56,861 nt of DNA from Oceanospirillaceae bacterium (GCA_024640955.1 JAHEDZ010000007.1:1-56861), one strand, 5' to 3'. Positions 34,299-45,422 are shown, numbered from the stretch's first letter. Made by a program: numbers and translations. The notes: generated by a model not told the origin, from the letters alone.

Positions 34299-34363
34299 AC
34301 CCCGGGGTTAAGTCGCGCTGTACCGAGCATATCTTCAGTTCAGCGTCATACCTCAGCTGAGGT
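34299..34363 (-). promoter_or_regulatory. palindromes in rpsO leader
   Basis: Two perfect palindromes lie in the 155-bp truB-rpsO gap: ACCTCAGCTGAGGT (34350-34363) and ACCCCGGGGT (34299-34308). Leaders of rpsO often fold to bind S15 for autoregulation, so these could be stems of such a structure. Neither is followed by a U-tract on the minus strand, so they are not terminators. Confidence 0.35.
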
Positions 34364-34406
34364 AAATCTTGCTTTGCTTGTTAGGGCAAATTGTTTTCTG
34401 ACGTAC

Positions 34407-35348
34407 CTATATAGAGGTATCCAGCAGGCGTTTTGCCCGCAAGCGACCGGTCTCGTCGACCTCGCCTAGCCCCAGAAAACGGGAATTCTCAAACAGTCTC
34501 ACCAGACCGCGTTGTTCAAACCGCTCGCCTAGCTTCTGACCTTGGAGTAGTCGGGCAGCCAAAATATCGCTCAATTCTAGCGATGGCAGGCGTTCCACCG
34601 CACTCCAGGGCGGCAATAATACAGTATCTAATCGCGTTTGTATGCACTCGTGGCTCTCGCCCTCTTTGGCTGGTTGAGCCAAAGATTCGAGCTGTTCAAG
34701 CGTTAGCATCTGAGCTGAGTCGTAATTAGAGACCGCTATGCGTCGCAACATACTTACGTGCGCGCCACATCCAAGCTCAAACCCGAGATCCTCAACGATA
34801 GATCGTATGTAAGTGCCCTTGGAACAGTGCACCTCCAGATCAATCTCATCTGCTCGCAGATCCAGCAGTTTGATCTCAAAGATGGTCACCTGACGCGGCT
34901 TTACCTCAACTTTCTCACCCTTACGTGCAAGCTTGTAGAGCGGCTGGCCGTTGTGCTTCAACGCTGAAAACATCGACGGTACCTGTTCGATCTCGCCGAG
35001 GAATCGACGCTCAAGCAGAGCTTCAAGCTGCGCACGATCAATCACAGGAACAGGCTTGGTCTCAACAACTTCGCCATCCGCATCACTCGAATCAGTGCGC
35101 ACACCCAGCTTAGCTGTAGTGATGTAACGTTTGTCTGAGTCGAGGAGGAACTGCGAAAACTTAGTCGCTTCGCCCAAGCAGATCGGTAATAGGCCTGTTG
35201 CTAACGGATCCAACGCTCCAGTGTGACCCGCTTTAGCGGCATCATAGATACGTTTGACCCGCTGCAATGCATGGTTAGAACTGCAACCTTGGGGCTTATC
35301 AAGCAAAAAGACGCCATCAATGCGGCGCCCTTTTTTACGTCGTGCCAT
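34407..35348 (-). CDS. truB: tRNA pseudouridine(55) synthase
   Basis: Makes pseudouridine 55 in the T loop of tRNAs and acts as a tRNA chaperone. Of 313 residues, the opening GVFLLDKPQGCSSNHALQ and the catalytic aspartate in AGHTGALDPLATGLLPICLGEATK are typical. Next come the PSMFSALKHNGQPLYKLAR segment, the KGTYIRSIVEDLG motif and a C-terminal PUA-like tail. It is 3 bp behind rbfA in the same operon. Confidence 0.97.
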   Translation of the reverse strand: MARRKKGRRIDGVFLLDKPQGCSSNHALQRVKRIYDAAKAGHTGALDPLATGLLPICLGEATKFSQFLLDSDKRYITTAKLGVRTDSSDADGEVVETKPVPVIDRAQLEALLERRFLGEIEQVPSMFSALKHNGQPLYKLARKGEKVEVKPRQVTIFEIKLLDLRADEIDLEVHCSKGTYIRSIVEDLGFELGCGAHVSMLRRIAVSNYDSAQMLTLEQLESLAQPAKEGESHECIQTRLDTVLLPPWSAVERLPSLELSDILAARLLQGQKLGERFEQRGLVRLFENSRFLGLGEVDETGRLRAKRLLDTSI

Positions 35349-35351
35349 CGA

Positions 35352-35726
35352 TTATTCGTCTTCCATACGACGCGCTTTTTCGATAAGGCTCGCCAAGTGG
35401 CGGCCGCGCTCGACGCTCTCGTCAAAATGGAAACGGAGATTTGGCATAACGCGCAATTTAATCTGACGAGAGAGTTCCGCACGCAGAAAACCTGCGGCGT
35501 TCTTCAATACAGCCAGACTGTTCGCAGTCGCTTCAGCTTCATCCATACCGTTAAGTGGCAGTACGGTAATATAGACATCGGCATAGCCGAGATCTTTGGC
35601 GACCTTTACGTGGTTAATCGTCACCATGCCGAGGCGTGGGTCTTTGATCTCACGATGAATTAGTTGGGCCAGATCCCTCTGGATCTGGTCACCAACTCGG
35701 TCAGTACGTTTAAAATCACGTGCCAT
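35352..35726 (-). CDS. rbfA: 30S ribosome-binding factor A
   Basis: Single KH-fold protein needed for 16S rRNA 5'-end maturation and cold growth. The 124 residues open with DRVGDQIQRDLAQLIHREIKDPRLGMVTINHVKVAKDLGYADVY in part and continue with LRAELSRQIKLRVMPNLRFHFDESVERG, both diagnostic. It lies between infB and truB, 20 bp after the infB stop. Confidence 0.97.
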   Translation of the reverse strand: MARDFKRTDRVGDQIQRDLAQLIHREIKDPRLGMVTINHVKVAKDLGYADVYITVLPLNGMDEAEATANSLAVLKNAAGFLRAELSRQIKLRVMPNLRFHFDESVERGRHLASLIEKARRMEDE

Positions 35727-35746
35727 ATTTGTTAGATGACCTCGGA

Positions 35747-38251
35747 TTACAGCGTACGCTGAACTTCGATAGTGTCGTAGACCTCAATCTGGTCGCCGAC
35801 CTTAACGTCGTTGTAGTTCTTCACGCCGATACCACACTCCATGCCGTTACGCACTTCGTTGACGGTATCCTTAAAGCGGCGTAGTGACTCCAGCTCACCT
35901 TCGTAAATAACCACGTTGTCACGCAGTACGCGGATGCGTTTGTTACGGTAAACCGTACCTTCAATAACCATACAGCCGGCGATTGCACCGATCTTAGGCG
36001 CTTTGAAGACGTCACGAACTTCAGCAGTACCGACGATCTCCTCACGGAACTCAGGTGAGAGCAGACCGCCCATCGCCGATTTCACATCATCAATGATGTC
36101 GTATATTACTGAGTAGTAGCGCAGCTCCATCTCTTCACGCTCAACAATCGCACGCGCCTGAGCGTCTGCACGAACGTTAAAGCCGATCAGAATTGCAGAA
36201 GAGGCCAGCGCCAGGTTAGCGTCGGTCTCACCGATACCGCCTACACCGCCAGAGACGATGTTCACTTTAACCTCATCAGTCGAGAGATCTTCTAGTGAGT
36301 GTGTCAGTGCCTCGAGTGAACCACGCACGTCGGTCTTGATAACGATGTTGAGCGACTTAACATCACCTGCCTGCATGTTGTTGAAGAGGTTCTCCAACTT
36401 AGACTGCTGCTGACGTGCCAGCTTAACTTCACGGAATTTACCCTGACGGAACAGAGCGACTTCACGCGCTTTCTTCTCGCTAGATACTACAGTGAACTCA
36501 TCACCGGCATCCGGTGTGCCGTCCAGACCTTGGATCTCGACTGGGATCGCAGGGCCGGCAGCGTCCAATGGTGCGCCGTTCTCGTCGAGCATTGCGCGGA
36601 CACGACCGAAGTTCATACCCGCCAGCACGATATCACCCTTCTTCAAGGTACCGTTCTGGATCAGCAGTGTAGCAACTGGACCACGCCCCTTATCGAGACG
36701 AGATTCAACCACAACACCTTGACCTGGAGCATCGTCAACCGCTGTCAATTCAAGCAGTTCAGCCTGTAGCAGGATAGACTCGAGCAGGTTATCAATACCT
36801 TCACCGCTCTTTGCAGAGACGTTACAGAACTGCACGTCACCGCCCCAATCCTCTGGAATAACATCACGCTGAGCAAGTTCGTTCTTAACGCGGTCTGGGT
36901 CCGCTTCAGGCTTATCGATCTTGTTAACCGCAACGACCAGTGGTACGCCCGCCGCTTTCGCGTGCTGAACTGCCTCTTCAGTCTGCGGCATCACACCGTC
37001 ATCCGCTGCAACAACCAGTACAACGATATCGGTCAACGATGCACCACGTGCACGCATTGCGGTAAACGCCGCGTGTCCTGGAGTATCGAGGAAAGTCACC
37101 ATGCCGTTGTCGGTTTCAACGTGGTACGCACCTATATGCTGAGTAATACCACCAGACTCGCCCGCTGCTACACGCGTAGTACGGATGTAGTCGAGCAGTG
37201 AGGTTTTACCGTGGTCAACGTGACCCATAACGGTAACAACCGGCGCACGACCGCTTGCTTCACCTTCGTGCGCTGCAACGCTCTCAAGCAGAGCATCCTC
37301 AACCGCATTCTCCTGCATAGGCTTAGCGACGTGGCCCATCTCCTCAACAACCAGAGTTGCTGTATCCTGGTCGATAGGCTGGTTGATGGTTGCCATGGCA
37401 CCCATCTTAAACATCACCTTGATCACCTCAGCTGCCTTTACAGACATCTTCTTCGCCAGTTCAGCGACAGTAATGCTCTCAGGGATGCTCACTTCATGCA
37501 CTATTGCCGCAGTTGGCCTCTCGAAGCCGTGCTGGTTTGGTGTATTACGGCCCTGATGTCTCGGGGCACGCAGCGGCTTCTGCCCAGGACGGTTGTTACC
37601 ACCTTTGCCGCGACGAGATTCACCGCGCTCAGCGCGCTCGTTACGACGATTATCGCGCTCTTTTCTCTTCTTGCGAGGATCTTCAGCTGCTGGCTCTGCA
37701 GGCTTAGCGGGCGCTGCCGCAGGTGCAGCCGGCTTTGGCTTCTCAGCTGAAGGCTTATTCTTCTCAACTGAACGCTCTGGCGTCTCAGCTACAGGCTCTG
37801 GCTTACTTTCTACCGCTGGAGCTTCGTCTGCAGCAGGTGCTGCTGGTGTTTCTACTGGCGCCTCGACTGCCGGCTCAGGTGCTTGCTCTACCGCCGAAGC
37901 TTCAACCGGTGCTGCAACTGGCTCTTCAACCGGAGTCTCTTCTACCTCTTCACGCTTAACGTAGGTACGCTTCTTACGAACTTCTACGTTCACGGTCTTG
38001 CGGCTCGCACCGCCACCGACTTTCAGTGTCGATGTAGTTTTACGCTTAAGTGTGATCTTCTTAGGCTCACCCACTTCGGCGTCTTCGCCATGGCTGCGCT
38101 TCAGAAAGGCCAGCAGTTGCTGACGCTCTTCGTCTGTTACTGTGGATTCGGTGTCTTTACCTTTGACGCCCGCTTCCTGCATCTGTGTTACCAAACGCTC
38201 AACGGACACACCAACCACATCGGCAAGTTGTTTAATCGTTACTTCTGCCAT
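35747..38251 (-). CDS. infB: translation initiation factor IF-2
   Basis: GTPase that places fMet-tRNA on the 30S subunit. From ATG 38251 the protein has 834 residues; an in-frame start 16 codons upstream overlaps nusA and is rejected. The N-terminal IF2_N domain ([16 protein letters not shown]) is followed by a long low-complexity Glu/Pro/Ala and Lys/Arg-rich region (about 75-260) and a second IF2_N copy ([17 protein letters not shown]). The G domain has G1 [13 protein letters not shown]3 DTPGHAAF, G4 NKID and G5 SAKSGEG, and the beta-barrel and fMet-binding C domains follow. It works with the initiator tRNA encoded upstream in the same cluster. Confidence 0.97.
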   Translation of the reverse strand: MAEVTIKQLADVVGVSVERLVTQMQEAGVKGKDTESTVTDEERQQLLAFLKRSHGEDAEVGEPKKITLKRKTTSTLKVGGGASRKTVNVEVRKKRTYVKREEVEETPVEEPVAAPVEASAVEQAPEPAVEAPVETPAAPAADEAPAVESKPEPVAETPERSVEKNKPSAEKPKPAAPAAAPAKPAEPAAEDPRKKRKERDNRRNERAERGESRRGKGGNNRPGQKPLRAPRHQGRNTPNQHGFERPTAAIVHEVSIPESITVAELAKKMSVKAAEVIKVMFKMGAMATINQPIDQDTATLVVEEMGHVAKPMQENAVEDALLESVAAHEGEASGRAPVVTVMGHVDHGKTSLLDYIRTTRVAAGESGGITQHIGAYHVETDNGMVTFLDTPGHAAFTAMRARGASLTDIVVLVVAADDGVMPQTEEAVQHAKAAGVPLVVAVNKIDKPEADPDRVKNELAQRDVIPEDWGGDVQFCNVSAKSGEGIDNLLESILLQAELLELTAVDDAPGQGVVVESRLDKGRGPVATLLIQNGTLKKGDIVLAGMNFGRVRAMLDENGAPLDAAGPAIPVEIQGLDGTPDAGDEFTVVSSEKKAREVALFRQGKFREVKLARQQQSKLENLFNNMQAGDVKSLNIVIKTDVRGSLEALTHSLEDLSTDEVKVNIVSGGVGGIGETDANLALASSAILIGFNVRADAQARAIVEREEMELRYYSVIYDIIDDVKSAMGGLLSPEFREEIVGTAEVRDVFKAPKIGAIAGCMVIEGTVYRNKRIRVLRDNVVIYEGELESLRRFKDTVNEVRNGMECGIGVKNYNDVKVGDQIEVYDTIEVQRTL

Positions 38252-38280
38252 CTGGGGGTTACTCCCTCTCCGTTGTCTAA

Positions 38281-39768
38281 TTACTGCTCTTCGAACCAAG
38301 GTGCGCGGGCTGTCATGATCAGCTCACCTGCGCGCTCTTCGGTCATATCTTCAATCTCGAGCAGCTCTTCAATTGACTGCTCCGCCAGATCTTCCATGGT
38401 GACGATGCCACGTGACGCCATCACAAACGCCAGGTGCTTATCCATACCATCCATGTTCAACAGATCGTCTGCCGGCTCCTGTGCACCGAGCTGCTCTTCA
38501 TTAGCAATCGCCAAGTTAAGCAAAGCATCCTTAGCGCGCTGGCGCAGCGCATCAACGATATCTTCGTCAAACTCTTCGATCTCAAGCATCTCGTTTACTG
38601 GGACGTAGGCAACTTCTTCCAGAGAGGTGAAGCCTTCAGCAACCAGCAACTCAGCCAGGTCCTCATCAACGTCCAAGTGGTGAATGAACAGGTCAACCGT
38701 TTTCCCTGTCTCCGACTCGCTCTTAGCTGCCGCTTCCTCTTCGCTCATCACGTTGAGTTCCCAGCCAGTCAGCTCGGCCGCCAGACGGACGTTCTGACCG
38801 TTACGACCAATCGCCATTGCCAAGGCTTCCTCTGCTACTGCAACATCCATCGAGTGAGTCTCTTCATCAATAACGATTGAAGCGACTTCAGCGGGTGCCA
38901 TTGCATTGATAACCAGCTGCGCTGGGTTGTCATCCCAAAGCACGATATCAACACGCTCGTCGCCCAGCTCCCCCGATACAGCCTGCACACGCGCACCGCG
39001 CATACCGACACAAGCACCGACGGGATCTAGACGGCCGTCATTAGTTTTCACTGCGATCTTGGCGCGAGCGCCTGGATCACGTGAAGCCGCGCGGATCTCA
39101 ATCATCTCTTCAGCAACTTCAGGCACTTCGATACGGAACAGCTCGATCAGCATCTCGTTGGAGGTGCGGCTTAGGATCAGCTGAGGGCCGCGGCCTTCAG
39201 AGCGAACTTCCTGCAGTACAGCGCGAACACGCTCACCCATGCGGAACACTTCGCGTGGCAGCAGGTTTTCACGTGGCAGCAGTGCTTCTGCGTTATTACC
39301 CAGATCTACGATAACGTTGTCACGTGTCACTTTCTTAACAGTACCGGCGATCAGTTCGCCAAGGCGGTCCGAGTAGAGTTCAACAACCTTAGCGCGCTCA
39401 GCTTCACGTACCTTCTGTACGATAACCTGTTTCGCAGTCTGCGCAGCGATACGGCCGAACTTAACCGACTCAACCTGCTCTTCATGGATATCACCCGGCT
39501 GCAGATTGGTATCGATCTCTGCAGCCTCTTCCATAGTCAGCTCAGTACCGAGCGCTGGAACAGCATCGTTATCTACAACCAACCAGCGACGGAAGGTTTC
39601 GTAGTCGCCCGAGGTACGGTCAATTACGACGCGGATCTCTGCCTCTTCGTCGTAGCGCTTTTTAGTCGCAGTCGCTAGAGCCACTTCGATCGCTTCGAAG
39701 ATGACACCCTTAGGTACATCCTTCTCATTAGAAACCGCTTCGGCTACCAACAGAATCTCTTTGTTCAT
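38281..39768 (-). CDS. nusA: transcription termination/antitermination protein NusA
   Basis: Binds RNA polymerase to modulate pausing, termination and, with boxA RNA and NusB, antitermination of rRNA operons. The 495 residues contain an N-terminal polymerase-binding domain (1-130), S1 ([29 protein letters not shown]), two KH domains (including [21 protein letters not shown] and [16 protein letters not shown]) and two C-terminal acidic repeats (about 360-495) that bind alpha-CTD. It is 30 bp after the rimP stop. Confidence 0.97.
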   Translation of the reverse strand: MNKEILLVAEAVSNEKDVPKGVIFEAIEVALATATKKRYDEEAEIRVVIDRTSGDYETFRRWLVVDNDAVPALGTELTMEEAAEIDTNLQPGDIHEEQVESVKFGRIAAQTAKQVIVQKVREAERAKVVELYSDRLGELIAGTVKKVTRDNVIVDLGNNAEALLPRENLLPREVFRMGERVRAVLQEVRSEGRGPQLILSRTSNEMLIELFRIEVPEVAEEMIEIRAASRDPGARAKIAVKTNDGRLDPVGACVGMRGARVQAVSGELGDERVDIVLWDDNPAQLVINAMAPAEVASIVIDEETHSMDVAVAEEALAMAIGRNGQNVRLAAELTGWELNVMSEEEAAAKSESETGKTVDLFIHHLDVDEDLAELLVAEGFTSLEEVAYVPVNEMLEIEEFDEDIVDALRQRAKDALLNLAIANEEQLGAQEPADDLLNMDGMDKHLAFVMASRGIVTMEDLAEQSIEELLEIEDMTEERAGELIMTARAPWFEEQ

Positions 39769-39798
39769 AATTCTTTCTCGCTCCTAGATTCAAAAGCG

Positions 39799-40257
39799 TT
39801 ATTCAAAAGTTGGAATCACGTTGGCACGCTCGATTAGATCGTGCGGCAACAAGTATTCGGTTTGATCAACGACCAGTAGGACCTCATCACCCTCTATGCC
39901 GTTGAGAATCCCTTTAAATTTCCGACGCCCCTCAAAAGGCATCCGCAGGCGCAGTTGCACCATGTGGCCAGCGTAAGCTTCAAACTGCTCTAGCGTGTAG
40001 AGCGGTCGATCCATACCTGGAGACGAAACTTCCAGTGTGTAGTTTTCCGAAATCGGATCCTCTACATCCATCACACCACTCACCTGGTGGCTGACGCGCG
40101 CGCAATCATCAACACTGACACCATTGGGGCCATCAATGTAAACGCGCAGAACCGTGTCCTTACCGGCCGACCTGAAGTCGATACCCCAGAGCTGCAGATC
40201 CAACCCCTGAACTACGGGTGCAATTAACTCTTGTAACAGCTTTAACTTCGCTGACAA
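39799..40257 (-). CDS. rimP: ribosome maturation factor RimP
   Basis: Needed for 30S assembly. The 152 residues contain the N-domain GLDLQLWGIDFRSAGKDTVLRVYIDGPNGVSVDDCARVS and the motif LEVSSPGMDRPL, followed by the SH3-like C domain. The start codon is TTG (40257) with AGGTAG 7 bp before it, in line with the non-ATG start known for this gene in E. coli. It is first in the rimP-nusA-infB-rbfA-truB run. A strong terminator sits only 26 bp upstream of its start. Confidence 0.95.
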   Translation of the reverse strand: MSAKLKLLQELIAPVVQGLDLQLWGIDFRSAGKDTVLRVYIDGPNGVSVDDCARVSHQVSGVMDVEDPISENYTLEVSSPGMDRPLYTLEQFEAYAGHMVQLRLRMPFEGRRKFKGILNGIEGDEVLLVVDQTEYLLPHDLIERANVIPTFE

Positions 40258-40283
40258 TTTTTCTACCTACAATTTTTACCAAT

Positions 40284-40309
40284 AAAAAATGGGTCACATG
40301 GACCCATTT
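40284..40309 (-). terminator. terminator/attenuator immediately before rimP
   Basis: AAATGGGTC (40287-40295) pairs with GACCCATTT (40301-40309) around ACATG. On the minus strand it is followed by TTTTTT and then ATTGG. Nothing resembling a promoter fits in the 26 bp between it and the rimP start, so rimP-nusA-infB transcription must pass through it. It is therefore a candidate attenuator. Confidence 0.85.
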
Positions 40310-40404
40310 CTGAAAATCCACCACTCCATACGGGAAGGCAGATTGACTGTCTCCTGCGGTAACCTTGAGGCTTCGCAACGCTTCAAATCTTTGGAAGCGC
40401 CTAC

Positions 40405-40427
40405 GAAAAAGCCCCATAAAGGGGCTT
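40405..40427 (-). terminator. terminator after tRNA-fMet
   Basis: AAGCCCC (40409-40415) pairs with GGGGCTT (40421-40427) around ATAAA. Followed on the minus strand by TTTTTC. It lies 12 bp past the tRNA 3' end. Confidence 0.85.
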
Positions 40428-40439
40428 CTACCAAAAAAG

Positions 40440-40516
<77 letters not shown>

Positions 40517-40564
40517 TCAGAAACAGGTCAAAATACTACGCTGAACCTGTCATTTTTACAAATT

Positions 40565-40650
40565 TGGTGCCCAGAGCCGGACTCGAACCGGCACGTCCTA
40601 GGGACACTACCCCCTCAAGATAGCGTGTCTACCAATTCCACCACCTGGGC
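40565..40650 (-). tRNA. tRNA-Leu (GAG)
   Basis: 86-nt class II tRNA with CCA encoded, acceptor GCCCAGG/TCTGGGC, a long variable arm (GTGTCCCTAGGACGT region) and anticodon GAG in the loop CTTGAGG. It corresponds to E. coli leuU, which also follows secG. It begins 7 bp after the secG stop and 48 bp before tRNA-fMet, so all three are probably on one transcript. Confidence 0.96.
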
Positions 40651-40657
40651 TAAACCT

Positions 40658-41029
40658 TTAGTTATCTCCGACAGTTGGGATGTCTGACGTCCCAGCTGCA
40701 GAGTTGCTGGCTGCCGGGAGCTCCTGCACAGGTGCTTGATCAGCCGCAGCTTCAATCACCTCAGCAGCAGGGATGCCTGCATCACCAACGCTTGCCGCTT
40801 TGTCCCTAGCAAATACCGCCAAAACAAAGCTAGTTGCGAATACTCCAGCGGCAAGAATCGCAGTAACACGACCCAAAACGCTACCGCTACCCTGACTACC
40901 GAAAACAGTCTGAGATGCACCGCCACCGAAGCTAGCACCAGCTTCCGCACCTTTGCCCTGCTGAAGCAGAACCAGCGCGATGATGCCTGCAGCGAGCAGA
41001 ACATGAATGATCAGTACAATTGTTTCCAT
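40658..41029 (-). CDS. secG: protein translocase subunit SecG
   Basis: Accessory subunit of the SecYEG channel. The 123 residues have two membrane helices (about 3-22 and 52-72) separated by the conserved glycine-rich loop LLQQGKGAEAGASFGGGASQTVFGSQGSG, given here in outline. The C-terminal tail of about 45 residues is Ala/Pro/Glu-rich. Start ATG 41029 gives the usual METIVLIIHVLLA opening; 14 extra upstream codons are rejected. No strong ribosome-binding site is visible. Confidence 0.94.
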   Translation of the reverse strand: METIVLIIHVLLAAGIIALVLLQQGKGAEAGASFGGGASQTVFGSQGSGSVLGRVTAILAAGVFATSFVLAVFARDKAASVGDAGIPAAEVIEAAADQAPVQELPAASNSAAGTSDIPTVGDN

Positions 41030-41128
41030 AGTCTGAAGATAACAACCATTAACAAGTTTCTGCCGGCCCAAACGCTTGAGGAACAGGGGCCGACTTCAAA
41101 AGAGGCGCGAATCTTACCCTAGCAAAAA

Positions 41129-42478
41129 TCAACTTACAAGCGGCTTCAGCGCTTTTTCCACTTTATCGGCAACATCCTGACAGACCTGTCCAACCAACTG
41201 CTCGTCCACGCCCTCAACCATGACACGTACAACTGGCTCGGTACCCGATGGGCGCAACAAAATACGGCCGTTGTCACCTAAGAGCTGCTCCGCCTCGGCG
41301 ACAGCCTGCTCGATGGGGGCAACACCCTCTATCGACACGCGCTTCTCTAACCGCACGTTGATCATCTGCTGAGGCAGCTTAGTCATACCCTGCTTCAACT
41401 CATGGAGGCTCGAACCACTCTCTACCATCGCCTTGAGTACCTGAACTGCAGCAATCGTACCGTCACCAGTCGGCAGCAGGTCGCGCACAACGATGTGACC
41501 AGAACCCTCACCGCCCAGCACCCAATCGTTAAGATGCAGCTGCTCCATCACATAACGATCGCCCACTTTAGCGCGGATAAATGGAATATCAATCTGCTTT
41601 AACGCTTGCTCCATACCTAGGTTTGTCATCAAGGTGCCGACAACACCGCCCTCAAGTGCACCGGACAAATGAAGAGACTTAGCGATGATCAGCAAAATCT
41701 CATCGCCATCCACCATTTCACCCGCATGATCGACAAGAATCAGTCGATCGCCGTCACCGTCAAGCGCTATACCGATATCCGCGCCGATCGCCAACACCTT
41801 CTCGGTTAATGCAGCTGGCGAAGTCGCACCGCAGTCAAGGTTAATGTTCATACCGTCAGGCTGAGTACCAATCTCAGTTACCTTGGCACCTAGCTCTGCA
41901 AACACCTTAGGCGCGACGTGATAGCCTGCACCATTAGCGCAATCAACGACAATATTCAGCCCTTCCAGACTAAAATGATGTCCCCCGCTCGCTTTACAGA
42001 ATTCGATATAGCGACCGGCAGCATCGTTTATGCGGCGCACTTTACCCAATTCAGCTGAGCAAACTGTAGTCATAGCCAGATCAAGCTGAGCCTCAATCTT
42101 CTCTTCAACCTCATCAGGCAGCTTAGTGCCCTCTGAGCTGAAGAATTTGATGCCGTTATCATCAAAAGGGTTATGCGAGGCGCTGATTACGATCCCCGCA
42201 TTAGCGCGGAAGGTGCGGGTCAGGTAGGCAATTGCGGGTGTCGGCATCGGTCCAAGCAACAAAACATCTACACCCGCAGCTGTTAAACCTGCTTCAAGAG
42301 CAGACTCAAACATATACCCTGAGATTCGCGTGTCCTTGCCGATAACCACCTTAGATTGACCATCAAGTGCCAAAACACGGCCTACCGCCCAACCCAGCTT
42401 CAAAACAAAATCAGGCGTAATGGGAAACTCGCCAACGCGACCACGGATACCGTCGGTACCAAAATACTTTCTTGCCAT
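41129..42478 (-). CDS. glmM: phosphoglucosamine mutase
   Basis: Converts glucosamine-6-phosphate to glucosamine-1-phosphate for UDP-GlcNAc synthesis. The 449 residues include the N-terminal [17 protein letters not shown], the phosphoserine loop [17 protein letters not shown], the magnesium site [13 protein letters not shown], the sugar-binding GGEGSGHIV and the C-terminal phosphate loop [13 protein letters not shown]. It is 35 bp behind folP, in the conserved ftsH-folP-glmM-secG order. tpiA, which separates glmM and secG in Pseudomonas, is absent. Confidence 0.97.
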   Translation of the reverse strand: MARKYFGTDGIRGRVGEFPITPDFVLKLGWAVGRVLALDGQSKVVIGKDTRISGYMFESALEAGLTAAGVDVLLLGPMPTPAIAYLTRTFRANAGIVISASHNPFDDNGIKFFSSEGTKLPDEVEEKIEAQLDLAMTTVCSAELGKVRRINDAAGRYIEFCKASGGHHFSLEGLNIVVDCANGAGYHVAPKVFAELGAKVTEIGTQPDGMNINLDCGATSPAALTEKVLAIGADIGIALDGDGDRLILVDHAGEMVDGDEILLIIAKSLHLSGALEGGVVGTLMTNLGMEQALKQIDIPFIRAKVGDRYVMEQLHLNDWVLGGEGSGHIVVRDLLPTGDGTIAAVQVLKAMVESGSSLHELKQGMTKLPQQMINVRLEKRVSIEGVAPIEQAVAEAEQLLGDNGRILLRPSGTEPVVRVMVEGVDEQLVGQVCQDVADKVEKALKPLVS

Positions 42479-42513
42479 CTAACTACTTACCCTAAAATCT
42501 CTGGCTGACCGAC

Positions 42514-43365
42514 TTATGCCTTTTCACGCAACACCGCCTCGGTCATGCGGACACAATCCACTGCGGCTGCCACATCATGTACTCGAATTATACGCGCGCC
42601 GCGCTCAACTGCTAGCGCTACTGTTGCCAAGCCACCCGCAAGACGTTGATCTGGCTCGCGATCGAGCAAGTTTCCAATCATAGACTTGCGTGAAGTCCCA
42701 GACAAGACAGGCACACCAAGCTCAAGCAGACGATCAAGGCGATTGAGTAGCTGCAAGTTATGTTCCAATGTTTTACCAAAGCCAAAACCGGGATCGACAA
42801 TCAGCTGTGTACGCTCGATTCCAGCTTCAACACAACGCGCAATCTGCTGAGCAAGAAAGTCCTGAACTTCAGCAACTACATCGGCATAACTGGGTGCACG
42901 TTGCATCGTGGCCGGGCTCCCCTGCATATGCATGACACAGACGGGTAGCCCTGATGATACTGCCGCATCAAGAGCTCCTTCACGTCCAAGCGCACGCACA
43001 TCGTTGAGAATGCCAGCGCCCAAACTCGCTGCAGCGCGCATGAGCTCCGGCGAGCTGGTATCTATTGATGTCACTACATCAACTTGGGCACTGAGCCGCT
43101 CCAGTACCGGAAGAACGCGATCCATCTCCTCTTGCAGAGATACAGGCTCTGCACCGGGCCGAGTCGACTCGCCACCAATATCGATGACAGCAGCACCCTC
43201 AGCCACCATCTGCTCCGCATGCCTAAGCGCGTGGTCGATAGAGAGCGATTGATTACTGTAGAGCTGCCCGCCGTCAGAGAACGAGTCGGGCGTTACATTA
43301 AGGATACCCATAACTTGGGTTGAACTGAGATCTAGCTGGCGAGCGCCACATTTTAGAATTGCCAC
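42514..43365 (-). CDS. folP: dihydropteroate synthase
   Basis: Joins p-aminobenzoate to dihydropterin pyrophosphate, and is the target of sulfonamides. From GTG 43365 it has 283 residues (E. coli 282). An in-frame TTG at 43404 would start inside the ftsH terminator, so it is rejected. Motifs are VMGILNVTPDSFSDGG, VIDIGGESTRPGAE, SIDTSSPELM, ILNDVRALG, VDPGFGFGKTLEHN, LSGTSRKSMIG and the terminal RVHDVA. It acts downstream of folK, which is also in this window. Confidence 0.96.
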   Translation of the reverse strand: MAILKCGARQLDLSSTQVMGILNVTPDSFSDGGQLYSNQSLSIDHALRHAEQMVAEGAAVIDIGGESTRPGAEPVSLQEEMDRVLPVLERLSAQVDVVTSIDTSSPELMRAAASLGAGILNDVRALGREGALDAAVSSGLPVCVMHMQGSPATMQRAPSYADVVAEVQDFLAQQIARCVEAGIERTQLIVDPGFGFGKTLEHNLQLLNRLDRLLELGVPVLSGTSRKSMIGNLLDREPDQRLAGGLATVALAVERGARIIRVHDVAAAVDCVRMTEAVLREKA

Positions 43366-43381
43366 GTGTTTACTCTGACTT

Positions 43382-43415
43382 AAAAACTGAACAGGCCCGC
43401 ACAAGCGGGCCTGTT
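43382..43415 (-). terminator. intrinsic terminator of ftsH
   Basis: AACAGGCCCGC (43390-43400) pairs perfectly with GCGGGCCTGTT (43405-43415) around ACAA, followed on the minus strand by TTTTT (43382-43386). Eleven base pairs make this one of the strongest terminators here. folP starts 17 bp beyond, so folP-glmM must use readthrough or a promoter overlapping the hairpin. Confidence 0.93.
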
Positions 43416-43430
43416 GGGATCGAAGATCTA

Positions 43431-45422
43431 TTAAGCCTTCGGCTCTTCACCTTCGGGATGATCGCCCTCCGCAGTCGGCGCATCATCACCACTTGGAATA
43501 TCCGACTCTGAATTCGAAGCTTCAGACTCATCAGCTTCAGCCTCTGGCGCCTGTTTCTGTGGTGCCGTCTCGGAATCGCGCTCCGGCATGTCACTCCAGC
43601 CATCTGGAGGTGAAACCTCAGTACGGGCCATAAGCTGATCGATCTGCTCAGAACCAATCGTCTCGTAAGTCATCAGCGCTTCACACATTGAATCAAGGAT
43701 GTCGCGATTATCTTCCAATGTTTGGAAGGCGCGCTTGTAGCACTCGTCAATAATGCTACGCACCTCAGCATCAACACGCTTTTGAGTCTCTTCAGACATC
43801 GCTTTGGCTGCAGCGCCCCCGCCGTAACCAAACGGATCCTGATCTTCACTGCCGTAGAGCAGCGGACCCAGTTCATCCGAAAGGCCCCACTTGGTAACCA
43901 TGTTACGCGCCAGGTTAGTTGCTTTCTGGATGTCGTTTGACGCACCCGTCGTAACACCCGCTTTACCCAGCGTAATCTCTTCAGCAATTCGGCCACCGTA
44001 GAGTGAGCATATCTGCGAAATAATTTGTTCGCGGCTGAAGCTATAACGATCCTCTTCGGGCAGGAACATGGTCACACCTAAAGCACGTCCACGCGGGATG
44101 ATTGAGACCTTGTATACCGGATCATGTCCTGGCATCAAACGTCCAATAATCGCGTGACCAGCTTCGTGGTAAGCAGTATTCAGACGCTCTTTGTACGACA
44201 TCACCATCGACTTGCGCTCAGCGCCCATCATGATCTTGTCTTTTGCCTGCTCGAACATATCCATACCGACGGTGCGGCGGCTGTTGCGCGCAGCAAAGAG
44301 AGCGGCCTCATTAACTAGGTTAGCTAGATCGGCACCAGAGAAGCCCGGTGTACCACGCGCAATCAGCTCGGGTTTCACATCATCACCCAGCGGTACTTTG
44401 CGCATGTGCACCTTGAGGATTTTCTCACGACCCTGGATATCCGGCAGACCAACATGCACCTGGCGGTCGAAACGACCTGGGCGCAGAAGCGCGGGATCAA
44501 GGACGTCAGGACGGTTGGTCGCAGCGATTACGATGATACCTTCAGTACCCTCGAAGCCGTCCATCTCTACCAGCAACTGGTTCAAAGTCTGCTCACGCTC
44601 ATCGTTACCGCCACCAAGACCTACACCACGCGAGCGGCCAACGGCGTCAATCTCATCGATAAAAATGATACACGGAGCGTGTTTCTTCGCCTGATCAAAC
44701 ATGTCGCGCACACGCGATGCACCAACACCAACGAACATCTCTACAAAGTCGGAACCCGAAATACTGAAGAAGGGCACTTTGGCTTCACCGGCTATCGCTT
44801 TCGCTAGCAGTGTTTTACCCGTACCCGGATTGCCGGCCATCAATACGCCCCGAGGAATATGCCCGCCAAGGCGCTGGAACCTGCCCGGGTCGCGCAGGTA
44901 ATCAACAAGCTCCTGCACCTCCTCTTTGGCCTCCTCAACACCAGCAACATCGTCGAAAGTGGTCTTTACCTGATCCTCGCTCATCATCTTAGCCTTCGAC
45001 TTACCGAATGACATCGGGCCGCCACGACCACCGCCGCCACCCTGCATCTGGCGCATGAAAAACATGAACACTGCGATGATCACAAGAATCGGGAAGGAAG
45101 CCACTAGTAGCTGCGACCAGATGCTCTGCTGTTCGGGCATCTTGCCCTCAACAGCAACATTGTTCTGCAACAGGTCATCGATCAGCTTCGGATCAGAGAT
45201 TGCTGGACGCACTGTCTCAAAGCGCTCACCATTCTGGCGGGTACCTTCGATGGTGTAACCATCAACAACCACTCTATCTACACGTCCCGACTGAACCTCT
45301 TCGACAAAGTCGGAGTAGCTAATGCGGCGTGAATCCACTTCGGTGCTAAAATTGTTAAAGATAGTAAGCAGCACGGCTGCGATTACTAACCAAAGCACCA
45401 GATTTTTGGCCATATCGTTCAA
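43431..45422 (-). CDS. ftsH: ATP-dependent zinc metalloprotease FtsH
   Basis: Membrane AAA+ protease that degrades sigma32, LpxC and damaged membrane proteins. In 663 residues there are two membrane helices (about 8-26 and 104-122) around a periplasmic domain. Walker A is GNPGTGKT, Walker B is [11 protein letters not shown] has [21 protein letters not shown], and the zinc motif is HEAGH. The C-terminal tail is acidic and unconserved (about 615-663). The TTG at 45422 has an AGAGGTG site at suitable spacing, whereas the ATG three codons later does not. It gives MNDMAKNL, parallel to the longer E. coli form MSDMAKNL. The usual upstream neighbour rlmE is missing. Confidence 0.96.
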   Translation of the reverse strand: MNDMAKNLVLWLVIAAVLLTIFNNFSTEVDSRRISYSDFVEEVQSGRVDRVVVDGYTIEGTRQNGERFETVRPAISDPKLIDDLLQNNVAVEGKMPEQQSIWSQLLVASFPILVIIAVFMFFMRQMQGGGGGRGGPMSFGKSKAKMMSEDQVKTTFDDVAGVEEAKEEVQELVDYLRDPGRFQRLGGHIPRGVLMAGNPGTGKTLLAKAIAGEAKVPFFSISGSDFVEMFVGVGASRVRDMFDQAKKHAPCIIFIDEIDAVGRSRGVGLGGGNDEREQTLNQLLVEMDGFEGTEGIIVIAATNRPDVLDPALLRPGRFDRQVHVGLPDIQGREKILKVHMRKVPLGDDVKPELIARGTPGFSGADLANLVNEAALFAARNSRRTVGMDMFEQAKDKIMMGAERKSMVMSYKERLNTAYHEAGHAIIGRLMPGHDPVYKVSIIPRGRALGVTMFLPEEDRYSFSREQIISQICSLYGGRIAEEITLGKAGVTTGASNDIQKATNLARNMVTKWGLSDELGPLLYGSEDQDPFGYGGGAAAKAMSEETQKRVDAEVRSIIDECYKRAFQTLEDNRDILDSMCEALMTYETIGSEQIDQLMARTEVSPPDGWSDMPERDSETAPQKQAPEAEADESEASNSESDIPSGDDAPTAEGDHPEGEEPKA

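Noticed and set aside
37211-38608. Long plus-strand frames of 179 and 241 codons opposite infB and nusA
   Set aside because: They are antisense shadows of the repetitive Ala/Pro/Glu-rich part of IF-2 and the NusA C terminus, with no ribosome-binding sites and biased composition.
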